Positions 1 through 6,106 of a stretch of DNA of 8,713 nucleotides are shown piece by piece. The first letter of the stretch is position 1. Each line of letters begins with the position of its first letter. Under the pieces are notes generated by a model that was given only the letters and a program-made list of their open reading frames with translations, was not told where the DNA came from and did not search any database. A program made the translations under genes and the position numbers. The stretch covers positions 1-8,713 of the forward strand of contig JAAZGD010000143.1 of the NCBI GenBank assembly GCA_012511395.1. Reading direction: 5' to 3'. The stretch is from Clostridiales bacterium (GTDB lineage Bacteria; Bacillota; Clostridia; Peptostreptococcales; Anaerovoracaceae).

Positions 1-532
1 ACTTAAGGCCTGCATTAATCATTCTTGTCATGTGATAAAGAAGCTCTGATTTCTCGGCATGATGATTTCTTTGGGCAGCAGGGTAATAAGCAAGCTTCCT
101 TTTATTGTCCTCAAGGACTTTAACAGAAACCTTTTTAAAGTCCTCATCCTCAATATCATTTGCTACAGATAAAATATATTCAAACATTTCTTCAGCTGAA
201 AGAGGGGCTGCTTTCACAAGGCTCTCCCTGTCTACAGGGTCATCGTCTGTAGCCTTTCTCATCTGTGTTATGGTCATCTGCAGCTGGTTATTAAAGTCTT
301 TCACCTTGCCTTGAATCTTAACAACGTCACCTTCTTTTATTTGGGCAAACATAATTTCATCAGAATCTGACACGTCCCATTTTTTACAGCTGATATCCCC
401 TGTTTTATCGCTTAATAAAACATCCAAATATTTTTTACCGTTGGACCCGATTCTCACGGCAATGCTTCTCACCATATAGAACTCAGTCACATCTTCTCCC
501 AGCTTCAGGGTAGCTACATCAAATCTTTCCAT
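1..532 (-). CDS. yhaM: 3'-5' exoribonuclease, YhaM family (3' part beyond window)
   Basis: The first 177 residues of a minus-strand gene are visible; it runs off the left edge. Residues about 10-95 look like an OB-fold nucleic-acid-binding domain. Near residue 151 comes PAAQRNHHAEKSELLYHM, matching the start of the HD phosphohydrolase domain of YhaM proteins, which have a PAA..HH signature followed by LLxH. Family members are about 310-330 residues, so a little over half is seen. YhaM enzymes trim single-stranded RNA and DNA from the 3' end in the cytoplasm. The start is the ATG at 532 with GAGAGGA about 5 nt upstream. It lies 20 nt downstream of the MerR-type gene and has no promoter of its own that I can see, so it is probably co-transcribed with it. 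The family call is firm; the catalytic part cannot be checked here. Confidence 0.85.
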   Translation of the reverse strand, partial: MERFDVATLKLGEDVTEFYMVRSIAVRIGSNGKKYLDVLLSDKTGDISCKKWDVSDSDEIMFAQIKEGDVVKIQGKVKDFNNQLQMTITQMRKATDDDPVDRESLVKAAPLSAEEMFEYILSVANDIEDEDFKKVSVKVLEDNKRKLAYYPAAQRNHHAEKSELLYHMTRMINAGLK

Positions 533-552
533 AATATCCTCTCTTCTTTAAG

Positions 553-1794
553 TTATTTCCTTCTGTCTGTTTTCTTTAAGGAGTAAGTCCAGACTCCAAT
601 CTGTTCCCCAAGAACGCCCATATTGGAGTGAATTTCATTTCCCGTTGTAATTCCCATTTCTTTTTCTTCATACATTTCAAACCCGCTTCTTTCCCAGGCC
701 TGCCTTAAATGAAAGAGCTTCATTAATTCAAAGGGAAATTGAGGGTGAAATTCTTTAAAGTTCCTAAGAGTTTCAGGTGCTTTATCATACACTGAAAAAA
801 TACCTGTCACAATACCGTTTTTCTTTATTAAAGGCCCAATTTCTTCACAAGGGTACTTAGAATATGTAAAGAGATGATTTACCGTTGAATAATCATCAAT
901 ATATAAATTACAGCTTCTGTGCCTTAAAGGCAACTGTGAGGCCAAGCCTGCAATAAACACAATTTTTGCAGAGGATGAAGATAAATATTTCTTCAGTTTC
1001 TCCATCCTTTTAACAGAAGGATCAAAGATTATATATGTGTTCAATGTTCCCAGTCTGTCAAGATACTCCAATAAGAAGTTAAAGGTAAAGGGTCCGAACA
1101 ATACGTGTTTTGCTTCTTCCGCATCATAGTATGCGTTTTGGTAAATCTGCTGATACGCCTTTCCTATAAGAAGCCTGTAGGACGGCGAGAACTGCTCTTT
1201 CATGGATATGACAGATTCAACATTTTCAAAGGCCTTAAAGGGCGTTTCCTCCACGCAATCCTTTAGTTTAATGATCCCTTCTTCGATATGCGCTTCATAT
1301 CCGCAGTCACACCACAGTCTTCCTTTATCAAGGCTGTTATGCATAAGCCTGGCATCCTCCAGTTTAAGAGGCACCTGGCATTTTGGACAGTAAAGATCAG
1401 GTATGAAGGAAAAAGGCACTCCTGTCCCCTCTTTTACATCAGGAGAAAGGCTTAAGCTGGAAAGCTCTTCGTCAATTTCCTGAAGATAATCTGAAAGCTT
1501 TTCCCTGTATTCTATAAGTTCTTCCTTTTTGTTTCTCAAAATCTCAGCGCAAATCTGCACTATAACCTCATCCTTAAATCCGGAAGCCTTTTCCATAAAG
1601 AACAGCAATTGAATTTCTTCAAGAGTAAAGTGGAAGGTTTTATATTTCATGATCCGTTCCATATCCTTTACACATTGAGAATCAAAATCGTATCTTCCGT
1701 TAACTATTTTAGGAAGAAGCAATCCGTTATTCACATAAAACCTGACCGTACTCACATTTTGATTAAATTTTCTTGCAAAGTCACCGATTTTCAT
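553..1794 (-). CDS. MerR-type regulator fused to zinc ribbon and methyltransferase-like domain
   Basis: 413 residues, far longer than an ordinary MerR regulator (about 120-280). Residues 1-70 are a MerR winged helix-turn-helix (MKIGDFARKF, then STVRFYVNNGLL, the usual 'xxRYYxxxGLL' position). Residues about 73-115 are charged and helical, as in the MerR dimerisation coiled coil. Residues 136-164 hold C136-x2-C139 and C162-x-C164-G followed by EEGIIKL, resembling the small zinc ribbon at the N-terminus of some SAM methyltransferases (RlmA-like or Trm112-like). Residues about 229-405 follow a class-I methyltransferase pattern (YIIFDPS at 254-260, then FIAGLASQLPLRHRSCNLYIDD), but the usual glycine-rich SAM loop appears only as LFGPFTFN, so catalysis is doubtful. 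GGAGG sits 8 nt before the ATG. It heads a transcript with yhaM and is divergent from the grdX-like gene. Target and ligand are unknown. Confidence 0.82.
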   Translation of the reverse strand: MKIGDFARKFNQNVSTVRFYVNNGLLLPKIVNGRYDFDSQCVKDMERIMKYKTFHFTLEEIQLLFFMEKASGFKDEVIVQICAEILRNKKEELIEYREKLSDYLQEIDEELSSLSLSPDVKEGTGVPFSFIPDLYCPKCQVPLKLEDARLMHNSLDKGRLWCDCGYEAHIEEGIIKLKDCVEETPFKAFENVESVISMKEQFSPSYRLLIGKAYQQIYQNAYYDAEEAKHVLFGPFTFNFLLEYLDRLGTLNTYIIFDPSVKRMEKLKKYLSSSSAKIVFIAGLASQLPLRHRSCNLYIDDYSTVNHLFTYSKYPCEEIGPLIKKNGIVTGIFSVYDKAPETLRNFKEFHPQFPFELMKLFHLRQAWERSGFEMYEEKEMGITTGNEIHSNMGVLGEQIGVWTYSLKKTDRRK

Positions 1795-1834
1795 AGGTGC
1801 TGCCTCCGCTGTTCATAAAGAAAAGACTTATTAA

Positions 1835-1863
1835 AGTATATGAGAATAAGGGTTTTTAGTCAA
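1835..1863 (-). promoter_or_regulatory. sigma-A-type promoter of the MerR-type gene and yhaM
   Basis: Read on the minus strand: TTGACT (1863-1858), a 17-bp spacer, then TATACT (1840-1835). Both hexamers are 5/6 matches to consensus at the ideal spacing, about 40 bp upstream of the MerR-type start codon. The normal 17-bp spacer suggests constitutive expression or simple repression rather than MerR-style activation. Confidence 0.75.
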
Positions 1864-1944
1864 TGTATGCGGCAAGAAGGCTTTAGCTTTATCTCATATT
1901 AAGAGCTTTGTGAACCTGGCTTTACATTCTTCAAAAATTCCCTA

Positions 1945-1975
1945 TTGAAATGAACATATCTTAATCTGTTATCTT
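1945..1975 (+). promoter_or_regulatory. candidate 19-bp-spacer promoter of the grdX-like gene
   Basis: TTGAAA (1945-1950) and TATCTT (1970-1975) are separated by 19 bp. Inside the spacer is an imperfect dyad, ACATAT-CTTA-ATCTGT (1954-1969, 5 of 6 pairs), centred within about 1.5 bp of the spacer centre. MerR-family activators typically act at 19-20 bp spacers with a centred dyad, and a MerR-type gene is divergent here. The -10 hexamer is only a 4/6 match, so the assignment is tentative. Confidence 0.4.
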
Positions 1976-1990
1976 TTAATCGGAAGATAA
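1969..1990. repeat. inverted repeat, possible operator
   Basis: Perfect 7-bp arms TTATCTT (1969-1975) and AAGATAA (1984-1990) with an 8-nt centre. It overlaps the candidate -10 and start region of the grdX-like promoter, so it could be a repressor site or a 5'-UTR hairpin. A TATCTT direct copy also occurs at 1957-1962. AT-rich DNA makes chance dyads fairly common. Confidence 0.35.
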
Positions 1991-2018
1991 AAACAAACAT
2001 ATTCTAAAGGAGGATAAG

Positions 2019-2381
2019 ATGAATAAGATAGTTGTAACTAATAATCCTAAGGTTACTTTATATGAGGATTTGGCAGATATAGTGTTTCTTGAAAACAAAA
2101 GTGTACTGGCCGTTCTTAAAGAAGGCTTAAATGTAGCCACAAAGGGAGGAACAATTCTCGTAGACCCTACAAAAGTCAACCTTACAAAGACTCACTACAA
2201 AAGCATTCCTTTCTTTAAAAATGGGGAAGGAACTCCAAACGAGAAAAGTGTGGAATTGCTAAAAGCTGCCATTGTAACCCTTGAAAAAGCAGGTTTAAGT
2301 GAAACTTTGGATAAAGAGCCATTGATGGCCGGCATTAAACAGAAGGGTGATATGGAATCACTGGAGAAAATTATTGGGTAG
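2019..2381 (+). CDS. grdX: GrdX-family protein
   Basis: 120 residues, small and soluble. The N-terminus MNKIVVTNNP, a mid-region of the type VLKEGLNVATKGGTILVDP and HYKSIPFF at 59-66 match what I know of GrdX: an N-terminal ITNNP, then a G..LL.HP segment and a YKSI motif. GrdX is encoded at the head of many clostridial glycine reductase operons, and its function is unknown. Here it stands alone: upstream is a divergent MerR-type gene, downstream a terminator, and no grd or thioredoxin gene is in view. AGGAGG lies about 5 nt before the ATG, an excellent ribosome binding site. It may be controlled by the divergent regulator. The family call rests on remembered motifs without an alignment, so it is moderate. 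Confidence 0.62.
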   Translation: MNKIVVTNNPKVTLYEDLADIVFLENKSVLAVLKEGLNVATKGGTILVDPTKVNLTKTHYKSIPFFKNGEGTPNEKSVELLKAAIVTLEKAGLSETLDKEPLMAGIKQKGDMESLEKIIG

Positions 2382-2399
2382 TGCCCAATTAGACACCTC

Positions 2400-2426
2400 A
2401 AAAGGGCCTGTTTTACAGGCCCTTTT
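2400..2426. terminator. bidirectional intrinsic terminator
   Basis: A perfect 11-bp stem AAAAGGGCCTG / CAGGCCCTTTT with a 5-nt loop, giving a T tract on either strand. It sits between the converging grdX-like gene (ends 2381) and the DNA glycosylase gene (ends 2432), so it probably ends both transcripts. Confidence 0.9.
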
Positions 2427-2431
2427 CATTA

Positions 2432-3040
2432 TTACTCTTTTGATTTTTCCCACAGATAGAGGCTGGCCACACTTGAATAAGGAGAATACCGCCTTCTGTA
2501 TTTCTCAAACAATTCAGGAGTAATATCCCTATGTTTATACAACTTCATCATGCCTCTTCTGATAGCAAGGTCATCATAGCTTATAATATCAGGCCTTTTC
2601 AGTGAAAAGATCATAAGCATCTCTGCCGTCCATTTGCCTATTCCCTTTAGCTTGACAAGAGTTTTTATTACATCTTCATCAGCCATTTCCTTAATCTTTT
2701 CAAGGTCTATTTCCCCTGAAAGAACTGCATCCGTTATGCCCTTGATGTAGTTTGCTTTCCTCATGGTTATGCCGCACCTTTGAAGGTCTTCTCTAGAAAC
2801 TTCTCCAAGGCCTTCGGCAGTTATGGAAAACCTGTCCTTCATCCTCCTAAACACAGTAGCGTGCGCCTTTGAAGAAATCTGCTGCCCTACTATAGCATCT
2901 ATAAGGCTTTCAAAAAGATCGGAATCAACAGGCCTTTTAATAACGCCTCTTTCAATTATCCATTCTCCCAGGACTTTGTCCCTTTCCCTAAGGTGCCGAA
3001 TTTCTTTCTCCCCATATATAAAATATTCTTCCTTCTTCAT
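2432..3040 (-). CDS. DNA-3-methyladenine glycosylase II (AlkA-type, HhH-GPD family)
   Basis: 202 residues. It removes alkylated bases such as 3-methyladenine from DNA, starting base excision repair. From the chosen start, the helix-hairpin-helix LKGIGKWTAEM lies at about 131-141, followed by ISYDDLAIRRG at about 153-163; the second Asp of the DD pair matches catalytic D238 of E. coli AlkA. LIDAIVGQQIS near 47-57 is also typical. It is shorter than E. coli AlkA (282) because the N-terminal TBP-like domain is missing, as in many bacterial homologues. A GTG at 3046 is in frame, but AGGTGA lies just before the ATG at 3040, so the ATG is preferred. It is 14 nt downstream of the aminotransferase gene and last in the run, before the shared terminator. 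Confidence 0.88.
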   Translation of the reverse strand: MKKEEYFIYGEKEIRHLRERDKVLGEWIIERGVIKRPVDSDLFESLIDAIVGQQISSKAHATVFRRMKDRFSITAEGLGEVSREDLQRCGITMRKANYIKGITDAVLSGEIDLEKIKEMADEDVIKTLVKLKGIGKWTAEMLMIFSLKRPDIISYDDLAIRRGMMKLYKHRDITPELFEKYRRRYSPYSSVASLYLWEKSKE

Positions 3041-3054
3041 AATCACCTGTTCTG

Positions 3055-4410
3055 TTAAAGAATGGCCTTAACTATCTCCTCAAATACCTCACTGTGGTAA
3101 TCTATGTCCTGTACGGTAGTTTCCTGTGAGATCAATGCCATATTGTGAAACGGCGTCATCAGTATTCCCCTGTTTAAGCTTGCAAGGTGCATATACTGAT
3201 CAAGCTCAAAATCCACTGCGGCCTCTGCTTCTCCGCCGTTTTTGGCAGGCTCCCTTTTAAACCAGTATTCTGTACGACACCCCAATTGAGTAGTGTTCCA
3301 CGGTAAATCATATTTTGATATGACGCTTTGGACACCTTCATTAAATCTTTTTGCCAAAGGCAGGGTTTTCTCATAGAACTTTTCTGTGAGAACCTGGGAA
3401 AGAACGGCCTTCATTGCATGCATGCTCAAAGCATTGGCAGCCAAAGTTCCTCCGATTCCCCCAATATCGCAAAGCTCGGGAGGTATGGCGGCTGCCACTT
3501 TTTCTCCCAGTTCCTCAGTAAAACCGTAGGCTGCAGCCGGAATTCCTCCGGCAATAGTCTTTCCTACCACCACCATATCAGGAGAAAGATTGTTGGCTTT
3601 TGTATAGCCTCCAACACCTGCGCAAATAGTATGAGTTTCATCAACTATTAAAATAGTTCCATATTTCTTCGTAAGCTCCCTTAATTTGTCATGGTATCCC
3701 GGCAAAGGATGTACAATACCGCAGTTAGTCATAACAGGCTCTGCAAGAACGCAGGCCACATCACCTTTTTTCAGTGCTTCCTCTAAAGCTTCCTCATCGT
3801 TCCACTCAATAACCCTTGTAGTAATGTTAGGGTTGCACTGAGGCCCCAGAGAGCCGGGCTTTGCAACGGTGCATCCTGTTTTCTCATCCTGAATTGCCAC
3901 CGTTTCATCTACTGTGCCGTGGTAACACCAGTTATACACAACTACCATGCACCTTCCCGTTACTTCCCTTGCCAGTCTTAGGGCAAATCTGTTGGCATCT
4001 GTTGCGCTTGTGGCATATTGCCAGTATTTCATGCCAAACCTTCTTGACAGCTCCTCCGAATTCCAGATACCGTCCTCTGTAGGCAACATAAAGGTAGTTC
4101 CCTTCCTTACATAATCTGAAACTGCGTCAACTACAGGCTCCGGTGCATGGCCTATCATGGAACCTGTATCACCAAGGCACAGGTCCAGATAAGTATTACC
4201 GTCCACATCGGTAAAATGAGCACCCTTTGCCTCTTTCACAAAAACAGGGTAGCTGCCTGCCCATTTTGTCATCCAGTTCATAGGCACTCCCTGAAGAAGG
4301 CTTCCCTTTGCCCTCTGAAACAGCTCACCCGACTTTTTATGAGTCTCTTGAAACCTTTCCAGCTCTTTTTCATACTGGATTTTCAGCTTTTCTCTATTCA
4401 CCTCTGCCAT
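3055..4410 (-). CDS. class-III PLP aminotransferase, glutamate-1-semialdehyde aminomutase-like
   Basis: 451 residues. A cytoplasmic fold-type-I PLP enzyme: LIVDETHT at 254-261 holds the Asp (257) that contacts the PLP ring nitrogen, and VVGKTIAGGIP at 281-291 holds the PLP lysine K284. YHGTVDET at 163-170 and GGTLAANALSMHA at 320-332 also fit the family. The closest recognisable group is GSA aminomutase-like or 'aspartate aminotransferase family' proteins acting on omega- or beta-amino groups; the substrate is not known. The PLP-phosphate loop reads ATSATDAN (133-140) rather than the common NSGTEA. A true HemL role is unlikely because no haem or tetrapyrrole genes are near and the N-terminus is extended. 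AAAGGAG lies 8-10 nt before the ATG. It sits between the selenoperoxiredoxin (73 nt upstream) and the DNA glycosylase (14 nt downstream). Confidence 0.82.
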   Translation of the reverse strand: MAEVNREKLKIQYEKELERFQETHKKSGELFQRAKGSLLQGVPMNWMTKWAGSYPVFVKEAKGAHFTDVDGNTYLDLCLGDTGSMIGHAPEPVVDAVSDYVRKGTTFMLPTEDGIWNSEELSRRFGMKYWQYATSATDANRFALRLAREVTGRCMVVVYNWCYHGTVDETVAIQDEKTGCTVAKPGSLGPQCNPNITTRVIEWNDEEALEEALKKGDVACVLAEPVMTNCGIVHPLPGYHDKLRELTKKYGTILIVDETHTICAGVGGYTKANNLSPDMVVVGKTIAGGIPAAAYGFTEELGEKVAAAIPPELCDIGGIGGTLAANALSMHAMKAVLSQVLTEKFYEKTLPLAKRFNEGVQSVISKYDLPWNTTQLGCRTEYWFKREPAKNGGEAEAAVDFELDQYMHLASLNRGILMTPFHNMALISQETTVQDIDYHSEVFEEIVKAIL

Positions 4411-4471
4411 AAGTCTATCTCTCCTTTACAATTATTAAATTTTTGTGATTATCTGTTTATGTATTGTTAGT

Positions 4472-4500
4472 ATTATACTTTTTTTATCCCAGACCTTTTA
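4472..4500 (-). promoter_or_regulatory. weak internal promoter candidate before the aminotransferase
   Basis: On the minus strand a perfect TATAAT (4477-4472) lies about 60 bp before the aminotransferase start, in the widest gap (73 nt) of the gene run. The -35 position reads TAAAAG, a poor match, and there is no TGn extension. It may be an internal promoter, or the gene may depend on read-through from upstream. Confidence 0.25.
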
Positions 4501-4930
4501 TGAAGTCATAAACCTCCCTTGCGTGGCCCTCAACCTTCACATTTCTGTATTCCTTAATCAGCTCCCCCTTTTTATTAAAAACAAAGGTGGATCTATCAAC
4601 TCCTAAATACTCTTTTCCGTAAAGCTTTTTCATTTTCATTACATTAAACATGTTATGAACAGAAACATCTTCATCGCTTAAAAGCATAAAGGGCAGACTA
4701 TACTTGTCTCTAAAGTTCTTATGGGACTTCAAGCTGTCCCTGCTTATCCCCAATATCTCAGTGTTGATTTTTTTGAAATCCTCATAGAGTTCGCCGAACT
4801 CCAACGCTTCTTTTGTTCAAGCACCTGTATTATCCTTAGGATAAAAGTACAGCACCACATACATGCCTTTAAAGTCTTTTAAAGAAACATCTTTTCCGTC
4901 TGTTTCTTTAACAGAAAAATCATATTTCAT
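4484..4930 (-). CDS. bcp: selenocysteine-containing peroxiredoxin, Bcp/PrxQ family (in-frame UGA = Sec38)
   Basis: 148 residues when the TGA at 4819-4817 is read as selenocysteine. Peroxiredoxins of this group reduce H2O2 and organic peroxides in the cytoplasm. The active-site motif P-x3-T-x2-C appears as P31-KDN-T35-GA-U38, so the UGA replaces exactly the peroxidatic Cys. Reading is open and homologous on both sides: FSVKETDGKDVSLKDFKG and VVLYFYPKDNT before, TKEALEFGELY after, conserved active-site Arg in GVDRSTFVF (R113), and KVEGHAREVYDFI at the end. Length fits Bcp (about 150). No cysteine exists anywhere; the usual Bcp resolving Cys five residues after the peroxidatic one is L43. A SECIS-like hairpin follows the UGA. 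AAAGGAG lies about 10 nt before the ATG. It starts 18 nt after the DsrE-like gene. The alternative, a nonsense-mutated pseudogene, is much less likely. Confidence 0.9.
4785..4803 (-). promoter_or_regulatory. bacterial SECIS-like hairpin for Sec insertion
   Basis: On the minus-strand mRNA, 13 nt after the UGA, the sequence forms TGGAGTTC-GGC-GAACTCTA: six perfect pairs plus a G-U and a U-A pair around a GGC loop. The E. coli fdhF SECIS upper stem-loop is about 17 nt and sits about 11 nt after its UGA, so distance and size fit. It lies within coding sequence, as bacterial SECIS elements do. Confidence 0.75.
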
Positions 4931-4948
4931 AAGTATGATACTCCTTTC

Positions 4949-5287
4949 TTAAAAGCTTACTACCATATAGCCTTCTTCCACATATTTTTTAATACCTGCA
5001 TGACCTTGCATATCATCAAGCATAGGAAGCCCTGATTCTAAATTCTTTTCATAAACTCCAAGAGTTTTTGAACAGGCAAGACAAACCCCTGCAATAAGGC
5101 CCTTCTCTTTAGCCTTCAAGTATAAAGGATTTTTCTCCTCCTCCAATACAGAAACCAGCTTTACAGACATTCCTTCAAAGATAATTTTCACACCGTGACC
5201 TGCAGCCGATAAATCAAGGGCGTTTAAAAGCACATGTATAAAGCACATCTTTTCACCCTGCAATGCATATAATAATACTTCCTTCAT
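4949..5287 (-). CDS. DsrE/DsrF-like small sulfur-relay-type protein
   Basis: 112 residues, cytoplasmic. The pattern MKEVLLYAL, C15 in KMCFIHVLLNALDL, IIFEG near 35-39, GVCLACS with C69-x2-C72, and a C-terminal DDMQGHAGIKKYVEEGYMVVSF matches a conserved DsrE-like family. DsrE-fold proteins handle persulfide or thiol groups, but the partner of this subfamily is unknown. A GTG at 5293 is possible; the ATG at 5287 is preferred because AGGAGG lies 9 nt before it and only about 3 nt before the GTG. It is first in the minus-strand run and 18 nt upstream of the selenoperoxiredoxin. The tight pairing suggests a shared redox role, possibly as a thiol partner for the cysteine-free peroxiredoxin; that is inference. 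Confidence 0.78.
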   Translation of the reverse strand: MKEVLLYALQGEKMCFIHVLLNALDLSAAGHGVKIIFEGMSVKLVSVLEEEKNPLYLKAKEKGLIAGVCLACSKTLGVYEKNLESGLPMLDDMQGHAGIKKYVEEGYMVVSF

Positions 5288-5323
5288 TCTCACATACCTC
5301 CTTTACATAGCTTCCACTTATTA

Positions 5324-5332
5324 ATAATACCA
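5324..5332 (-). promoter_or_regulatory. candidate extended -10 promoter of the DsrE-like/peroxiredoxin run
   Basis: On the minus strand TGG-TATTAT (5332-5324) is an extended -10 element (TGn plus a 5/6 hexamer) about 37 bp upstream of the DsrE-like start. No good -35 lies 17 bp further up. An alternative pair, TTGCAG and GATAAT, has a short 15-bp spacer. Confidence 0.35.
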
Positions 5333-5352
5333 TAACACCCATTATCTTTCTC

Positions 5353-5380
5353 TTTTAAATGCTGCAATTTTTGATAGAAT
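5353..5380 (+). promoter_or_regulatory. candidate promoter of the lipoprotein gene
   Basis: TGA-TAGAAT (5372-5380) is an extended -10 element with a 5/6 hexamer. TTTTAA at 5353-5358 is a weak -35 with a 16-bp spacer. It lies about 30 bp before the lipoprotein start and is divergent from the DsrE-like gene promoter. Confidence 0.4.
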
Positions 5381-5410
5381 GTAAGCACAATATTAAAGGA
5401 GAATGCTTTT

Positions 5411-6001
5411 ATGAAAAAACTCATTATATTACTGCTTCTAATCTCACTTTTTCTTTTAACCTTTACAGCCTGTAACCATGATGAAGAACAACCTCAAGGT
5501 GCTAATGACCCTTTGGCAAATGCTGTAGTAGTTATGGAATTTATTAAGGAAAATAACTGGGAAGCAGTTTCACTTTTTGTAAATGAAGACACAGGTTTAC
5601 GGTTCACACCTTACGACTACGTAGACATTGATTATGATATAGTCTTTGCAAAAGAAGATTTATCGACTTTATCAGGTAACGGCCTTACTTACCAATGGGG
5701 AATATATGATGGTTCAGGTCATCCTATTCTTCTTACCTTTGATGAATATTACGATCTTTTCATATACGACCTTGACTTTGCTAATACCCCTGATATAGGA
5801 GACAATGAAGTGATGCGAATTGGAAACACTCCTTCAAATATTGAGGAAGTTTACCCCGACAGTGTCTTCTTTGACTTCTACTTTGATGGAGTGAATCCAG
5901 AATATGAAGGAATCGACTGGAGAAGCCTAAAGTTAATCTTTACAGAATATAACGGCACCTATTATTTAGAAGGGATCATTCACGGCCAATGGACAGGCTA
6001 A
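5411..6001 (+). CDS. lipoprotein of unknown function
   Basis: 196 residues. The N-terminus is a lipoprotein signal: MKK, a hydrophobic run to residue 19, then FTAC with the lipidated C21, so the mature protein should be anchored to the outer face of the cell membrane. The mature part is acidic and rich in Tyr, Phe and Asp. It contains LTYQWGIYDGSGHPILLTFDEYYD near 92-115 and a C-terminal DWRSLKLIF...YYLEGIIHGQWTG. I have an impression that this domain recurs in lipoproteins of other Firmicutes, without a known function. No catalytic motif is evident. AAAGGAG lies 9 nt before the ATG. It is a single-gene unit with its own candidate promoter and a terminator downstream, divergent from the redox run and convergent with the catalase. 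Confidence 0.8.
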   Translation: MKKLIILLLLISLFLLTFTACNHDEEQPQGANDPLANAVVVMEFIKENNWEAVSLFVNEDTGLRFTPYDYVDIDYDIVFAKEDLSTLSGNGLTYQWGIYDGSGHPILLTFDEYYDLFIYDLDFANTPDIGDNEVMRIGNTPSNIEEVYPDSVFFDFYFDGVNPEYEGIDWRSLKLIFTEYNGTYYLEGIIHGQWTG

Positions 6002-6041
6002 TATAACTAGATCTTAATACTAAAAAATATCTTATATAAAA

Positions 6042-6072
6042 AAGAGCCTCCAACTTAAAATTGAAGGCTCTT
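6042..6072. terminator. bidirectional intrinsic terminator
   Basis: Stem AAGAGCCT / AGGCTCTT continuing into CAA/TTG with a single C-A mismatch, loop of 7 nt, A-rich on the left and T-rich on the right. It lies between the converging lipoprotein (ends 6001) and catalase (ends 6107) genes and probably serves both. Confidence 0.85.
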
Positions 6073-6106
6073 CTTTTATTACTACTTAAAGTATCCTAAA
6101 TAACTT

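Noticed and set aside
1976..2179. Minus-strand open frame overlapping the grdX-like gene
   Set aside because: The plus-strand gene has a strong ribosome site and family motifs; the antisense frame has neither.
3328..3651. Plus-strand open frame of 107 codons within the aminotransferase gene
   Set aside because: It is an antisense shadow of a clearly conserved PLP enzyme with no ribosome site or recognisable domain.
4484..4804. A separate 106-residue protein starting from TTG at 4804
   Set aside because: It is the C-terminal part of the selenoperoxiredoxin; it lacks the active site, begins inside a conserved helix and has no ribosome binding site, whereas the ATG at 4930 has a good one.
4817..4819. 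TGA as an ordinary nonsense mutation making a pseudogene
   Set aside because: The codon falls exactly on the catalytic position, the frame and conserved residues are intact on both sides, and a SECIS-like hairpin sits at the expected distance.
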